A DNA stretch of 9,099 bases, taken from the NCBI GenBank assembly GCA_002348365.1, contig DEBC01000022.1:1-9099 (forward strand), written 5' to 3'. The notes under the pieces are model-generated. The model saw nothing but the letters and a program-made list of their open reading frames with translations. It had not been told where the DNA came from and searched no databases. Source of the DNA: Alphaproteobacteria bacterium UBA2966 (GTDB lineage Bacteria > Pseudomonadota > Alphaproteobacteria > UBA2966). Positions 5,959-9,099 of this stretch are shown one piece after another. Both the position numbers and the translations under genes were made by a program. Numbering within the stretch: position 1 is the stretch's first letter; each line of letters opens with the position of its first letter.

Positions 5959-8268
5959 CTAGGCGGCGTTGATGGCCTGCCAGACCCGTTGCGGCGTGAC
6001 AGGCGTGTCGATTTCCCGCACACCGTAGTCGGCAAGCGCATCGAGTAAGGCATTGACTATGGTCGGGGTGCCCGCAACCGTTCCGCCTTCACCCACGCCT
6101 TTGGCGCCGAGCGGGTTCGATTTACTGAACACCGGGCTGAAGTCGACATTGATCTCGGGCATCAGGTCGGCGCGCGGTACGCCGTAGTCCATCAGCGAAC
6201 CCGCGATCAACTGGCCGCTCTCGCGGTCATAGGTGACATCTTCCAGCAGCGCTTGGCCGACACCCTGTACCACGCCGCCATGGATCTGGCCCTGGGCGAG
6301 CAGCGGGTTGATCACCGTTCCAATGTCGTCGACCACGGTGTATCGGTCGATCTTGACCGCGCCGGTATCCGGGTCCACCTCGACCTCGGCGATGTGACAG
6401 CCGTTGGGGAAGCTCGGCACTTCGGCCGCGAATGCACCCACGCCCTGGAGGCCCACGCCCAACTCCGAGGGAACGTGCACGGGCATGAAGGACATCTGCG
6501 CCACCTGCTTGAGCGGCATTTCCTTGTCGGTTCCCGCAATGACGAACTTGCCTTCGGTGAACTCGATGTCGGCGGCGTCGGATTCCATGAAGTGTGCTGC
6601 GAACATCTTGCCGCGTTCGATCACCTCGTCGGCTGCGGCCCGAAGGGCGCTGCCGCCCACCATCATTGAACGTGAGGCATAGGTCCCGCGACCAATGGCG
6701 ACCTCGTCCGTGTCGGCCTGGGCTAGGCGGACATCCTCGAGCGGGACATCGAGCCACTCGGAAACCATTTGCGCGAAAGTCGTCTCATGGCCCTGGCCAT
6801 GGGACAGTACGCCCGAGACGACCGTGACAGTACCACTGGGGTCGAAGCGGATTTCCATGCGTTCGTTGAAGATGCCGGTATTGTCGACATAGTAGACGAT
6901 CCCGATACCGCGCTTCAGGCCTAGGGCTTCGCTCTCGGCCTTGCGGGCGTCGTAACCGTCCCAATCGGCGATTACGCGCGCCTTGTCCATGGCGGTTTCA
7001 TAATCGCCGGTATCGTAGACCCAGCCGGTCAGGGTTGAATGGGGCATCTCGTCCGGGGTGATGAAGTTGGTCCGTCGAAGCTCGGTGCGATCCATGCCAG
7101 TCTCACGCGCGGCCGCGTCGATCAGGCGCTCCATGATGTAGACCGCCTCCGGACGACCGGCCCCGCGATAGGGAACCGTGGGCGCCGTGTTGCTGAACAC
7201 CGCCTTGTTGATCACGTCCACGTTGGGAATGTTGTAGACGGTCGGGGCGAGTTTGACCGCGAAGAGCACCGGAATGGCGCCCGCACCCTCGATATAGGCA
7301 CCGACATTGTGCAGCGCGTGCCAGCGCAGCGCGACGAATTTGCCGTTCGCGTCCAGTGCGAGTTCGGCTTCCACTGTTTGGTCCCGGCCATGATCGTCGC
7401 CCATCAAGGATTCGCTACGCGTGGCAATCCATTTCACCGGGCGCTCGATCCGCTTGCACGCCCAGGCCACGACGGCTTCTTCGGGATACACATGCCCCTT
7501 CATCCCGAAGCCGCCGCCCACATCCTTGGCAATGACGCGAATCTGGCTTTCGGAAACGTTCAGGTTCTGCGCGGCCAGTCCCTGGCGAATGCCGTGCACA
7601 TTCTGGGTGCTGGTATAGAAGGTTAGGCGCCCGTTGCTGATGTCGTATTCGCCATTGCACCCGCGCGGCTCCATAGTCATCGCATCGAGCCGATTGTTGT
7701 GCAGCTTGATGCGGGTCACATGGTGCGCGTTCTTGATGGCCTCGTCGGCCGCATCACCGTTACCAAGTCTGAGCGTGAAGCTGACATTGTTGATCGCCTC
7801 CTCGTAGACGAGGGGCGCGCCGTCCTTGACGGCATCTTCCGCCATGACGGTGGCGGGCAGTTCGGAGTAGTCGATTTCGATTAGATCGGCCGCGTCGCGC
7901 GCCTGGGCCTCGGTCTCTGCGATCACCACGGCGACGCGCTCACCGACGAACCGGACCCGGTCGACCGCCAGAGGCATGTGCGCCGTGCGATGTCCCGGCG
8001 GCCCGCCCATGTCTTCAGGCATTACGCCGCCCGTCGGTCCCATGCCGTCTCCGGCATAGTCCAGGCCGGTCAGGACGGCCACGACACCGGGTGCAGCCTT
8101 GGCGGCCGATGTGTCGATCGCCCCAAGATCTGCGTGCGCGTGCGGGGAGTAGACAAAAACCGCATGTGTCTGATGCGGCAGTTCGATGTCAGAGACATAA
8201 CGTCCGCGCCCGGTCAGAAACTTGGGGTCTTCCTTGCGCTGGACAGACTGGCCGATTCCGAATTGCAT
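5959..8268 (-). CDS. molybdenum hydroxylase large subunit (xanthine dehydrogenase/CoxL family, form II-like)
   Basis: The 769-residue molybdopterin-cytosine-dinucleotide-binding subunit of a xanthine oxidase-family enzyme, which hydroxylates aldehydes or N-heterocycles using water as oxygen donor. The N-terminal aldehyde-oxidase 'hammerhead' domain spans about 1-135 (IGQSVQRKEDPKFLTGRGRY at the start). The molybdopterin-binding domains follow, with QNVHGIRQGLA (222-232), DVGGGFGMKG (249-258), HGQGHETTFAQM (490-501) and GAKGVGEGGTVAGTP (721-735). E727 is the expected catalytic base. The active-site loop reads PYRGAGR (366-372). True CO dehydrogenases carry AYxCSFR, so this is not a carbon monoxide enzyme. 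The start at 8268 has a good AAGGAA-type ribosome site (8276-8283). Normally a [2Fe-2S] small subunit and an FAD medium subunit are co-encoded, but neither is visible here. The upstream neighbour is the SnoaL-like remnant (48-base gap) and the downstream one the transporter. Confidence 0.95.
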   Translation of the reverse strand: MQFGIGQSVQRKEDPKFLTGRGRYVSDIELPHQTHAVFVYSPHAHADLGAIDTSAAKAAPGVVAVLTGLDYAGDGMGPTGGVMPEDMGGPPGHRTAHMPLAVDRVRFVGERVAVVIAETEAQARDAADLIEIDYSELPATVMAEDAVKDGAPLVYEEAINNVSFTLRLGNGDAADEAIKNAHHVTRIKLHNNRLDAMTMEPRGCNGEYDISNGRLTFYTSTQNVHGIRQGLAAQNLNVSESQIRVIAKDVGGGFGMKGHVYPEEAVVAWACKRIERPVKWIATRSESLMGDDHGRDQTVEAELALDANGKFVALRWHALHNVGAYIEGAGAIPVLFAVKLAPTVYNIPNVDVINKAVFSNTAPTVPYRGAGRPEAVYIMERLIDAAARETGMDRTELRRTNFITPDEMPHSTLTGWVYDTGDYETAMDKARVIADWDGYDARKAESEALGLKRGIGIVYYVDNTGIFNERMEIRFDPSGTVTVVSGVLSHGQGHETTFAQMVSEWLDVPLEDVRLAQADTDEVAIGRGTYASRSMMVGGSALRAAADEVIERGKMFAAHFMESDAADIEFTEGKFVIAGTDKEMPLKQVAQMSFMPVHVPSELGVGLQGVGAFAAEVPSFPNGCHIAEVEVDPDTGAVKIDRYTVVDDIGTVINPLLAQGQIHGGVVQGVGQALLEDVTYDRESGQLIAGSLMDYGVPRADLMPEINVDFSPVFSKSNPLGAKGVGEGGTVAGTPTIVNALLDALADYGVREIDTPVTPQRVWQAINAA

Positions 8269-8275
8269 GTTTTGG

Positions 8276-8283
8276 TTCCTTCC
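8276..8283 (-). promoter_or_regulatory. ribosome binding site of the molybdenum large subunit
   Basis: GGAAGGAA on the minus strand, seven bases before the ATG at 8266-8268. It lies inside the 48-base gap after the SnoaL-like gene and confirms the start. Confidence 0.65.
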
Positions 8284-8316
8284 AGAAATAACGCAGGACA
8301 GACTACCGGCTCGAAA

Positions 8317-8760
8317 TCAAAACGGCGAGTCCGCGCCGTCGAGCCATGCCTGTCCACGGGCATACAATGCCTCGACCTCTGGCCCCGTCAGCCCGGGCAT
8401 ATCCTTTTTCACGTCATACCCGATGAGCGACTGAAGATAGGCGAGGTGGCGATAGCCGCAGGGGAGCTGGTTCAAGAGTGTCTCGTCCAGTTCGATACGC
8501 TGGTTGGGGGTGACCACTTTCATGCGGTCGATTTCGTAAATCGGCTGCCCTAGAACGACCCCCGAGCGGCCATCGCGTCGGGCAATGAAGTCGTACAACC
8601 GTCCGGTGCAGACCACATCCACTTCCACATCGTGGACCAGCGCACGCTGGTTGATGGTCATCTTGGTTTGCCCGACGGCTAGGTCACCGGCGAAATCAGG
8701 GGAATGGCGGCCGAGAAAATGGTGGATCTTGACACCTTTCTCGAAGCCCTTCCCGCTCAT
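8317..8760 (-). CDS. SnoaL/NTF2-like protein, 5'-truncated (probable pseudogene)
   Basis: An open frame of 147 residues beginning MSGKGFEKGVKIHHFLG. It contains QTKMTINQRALV, VDVVCTGRLYDFIARRDGR, QPIYEIDRM and GYRHLAYLQSLIGYDVKKDMPGLTGPEVEALYARGQAWLDG. From memory this matches the later two-thirds of a ~190-residue SnoaL/NTF2-like family of unknown function. The matching sequence continues upstream of the ATG in the same frame (VMQATWTQGAAG, a TAG at 8770-8772, then FID). The TAG sits where relatives, as I recall them, have an acidic residue. Further upstream, from about 8809, the frame becomes ankyrin-like. The first ~35-45 residues of the fold are therefore missing. No Shine-Dalgarno precedes ATG8760. 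Substitutions at usually conserved places (RSGVVLGQ where I expect RWGIVLRQ) also suggest decay. A short expressed protein cannot be excluded. Confidence 0.6.
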   Translation of the reverse strand: MSGKGFEKGVKIHHFLGRHSPDFAGDLAVGQTKMTINQRALVHDVEVDVVCTGRLYDFIARRDGRSGVVLGQPIYEIDRMKVVTPNQRIELDETLLNQLPCGYRHLAYLQSLIGYDVKKDMPGLTGPEVEALYARGQAWLDGADSPF

Positions 8761-8808
8761 GTCGATGAACTACCCGGCGGCGCCTTGCGTCCAGGTTGCC
8801 TGCATCAC

Positions 8809-9099
8809 CCCGTCGGCGACGTTTATATCCGCGCCCGCGGTCACCAGTGCGCGCACGGTGGCGACGTGCCGGGGCCTTTCATTGCCGATAACGATTGCCT
8901 CGATCAATGCGCTTTAGTTGAGGTTGTTGATATGGCCGAGCGGCGCGCCGGCCGCGTCAAACTGTTTGAGATGGGCCGCGACCATCAAGGGTGTGCGTTT
9001 GCGTCCGTCGCGGGCATTGAGCCGGGCGCCCGACGCAACCAGACGTTCGATCCCTGCCGTGTCGTCATCGGCCGCCGCACGAAACAGGCCTTCATATTG
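8809..9099 (-). pseudogene. decayed ankyrin-repeat gene (N-terminus beyond the right edge)
   Basis: In the frame that enters at 9099, the translation LFRAAADDDTAGIERLVASGARLNARDGRKRTPLMVAA is a clear ankyrin repeat (TPLMVAA core and the helix-loop-helix spacing). It continues into GHINNLN, then a TAA stop at 8914-8916, then SALIEAIVIGNERPRHVATVRALVTAGADINVADG. In intact bacterial relatives the block reads like NHINNLGWTALLEAI, so the stop occupies the tryptophan codon with altered codons on both sides. Between HLKQFDAA and the INNLN block about two or more repeats appear to have been deleted. The C-terminal repeat is also missing: the frame passes at about 8809 directly into SnoaL-like sequence. 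Whatever it once did, usually protein-protein binding in the periplasm or cytoplasm, the copy here looks non-functional. Confidence 0.72.

Noticed and set aside
7039..7626. Plus-strand open frame of 195 codons inside the molybdenum subunit gene
   Set aside because: Histidine/arginine-rich shadow of the strongly conserved minus-strand gene, with no ribosome site or motif.
5959..8268. Aerobic carbon monoxide dehydrogenase large subunit
   Set aside because: The active-site loop is PYRGAGR rather than AYxCSFR, so the copper-binding cysteine is missing. No CoxM or CoxS gene is adjacent.
7978..8553. Plus-strand open frame of 191 codons crossing the molybdenum and SnoaL-like genes
   Set aside because: It spans two minus-strand genes and their gap with no recognisable motif, which indicates a chance open frame in GC-rich DNA.
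8770..8916. Stop-codon reassignment explaining the in-frame TAG and TAA
   Set aside because: TAG ends purU and the molybdenum subunit gene and TAA ends the binding-protein gene normally. Missing domains also accompany these stops, so gene decay is the simpler reading.
1..9099. CRISPR arrays, tRNA or rRNA genes, insertion sequences
   Set aside because: No regularly spaced repeats, cloverleaf-like segments, transposase motifs or terminal inverted repeats were seen in the window.

Overview
The window looks like an alphaproteobacterial chromosome (moderately high GC, no plasmid or phage signature), possibly Rhodospirillales-like. That placement rests only on base composition, codon use and gene content, and is an inference. 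Every apparently functional gene is on the minus strand, so the transcriptional order runs from high to low coordinates.

Right edge (8317-9099): a decayed ankyrin-repeat gene, entering from outside the window, runs in the same reading frame into an SnoaL/NTF2-like gene that has lost its N-terminus. Two stop codons and at least one internal deletion interrupt the ankyrin part and the junction.

Centre right (5959-8268): a complete molybdenum-hydroxylase large subunit of the xanthine dehydrogenase/CoxL family. It has a PYRGAGR active-site loop rather than the CO-dehydrogenase loop. No FAD or [2Fe-2S] partner subunit is visible in the window.

Centre (1824-5771): a five-gene transport operon of the NitT/TauT (SsuABC-like) type: periplasmic binding protein (TTG start), ATPase, two permeases and a small single-span membrane protein. 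The ATPase, permease and small-protein genes overlap or nearly touch. A 13-bp stem-loop separates the binding-protein gene from the ATPase gene. The 187-base gap upstream of the binding protein is the likely promoter region.

Left (1-1729): purU (formyltetrahydrofolate deformylase), then a relic zone on the plus strand holding the C-terminal end of a HlyD-type secretion adaptor with its middle deleted. At the left edge is the first ~140 codons of a probable reductive dehalogenase-like iron-sulfur protein.

Working model (inference): the ABC importer brings in a small organic compound, the molybdenum hydroxylase oxidises such compounds, and PurU drains 10-formyl-tetrahydrofolate if breakdown releases one-carbon units. 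The substrate cannot be read from the sequence. The most unusual aspects are the gene relics at both flanks of the intact block, the conserved-looking small membrane protein attached to the transporter operon, and the molybdenum subunit without visible partners.
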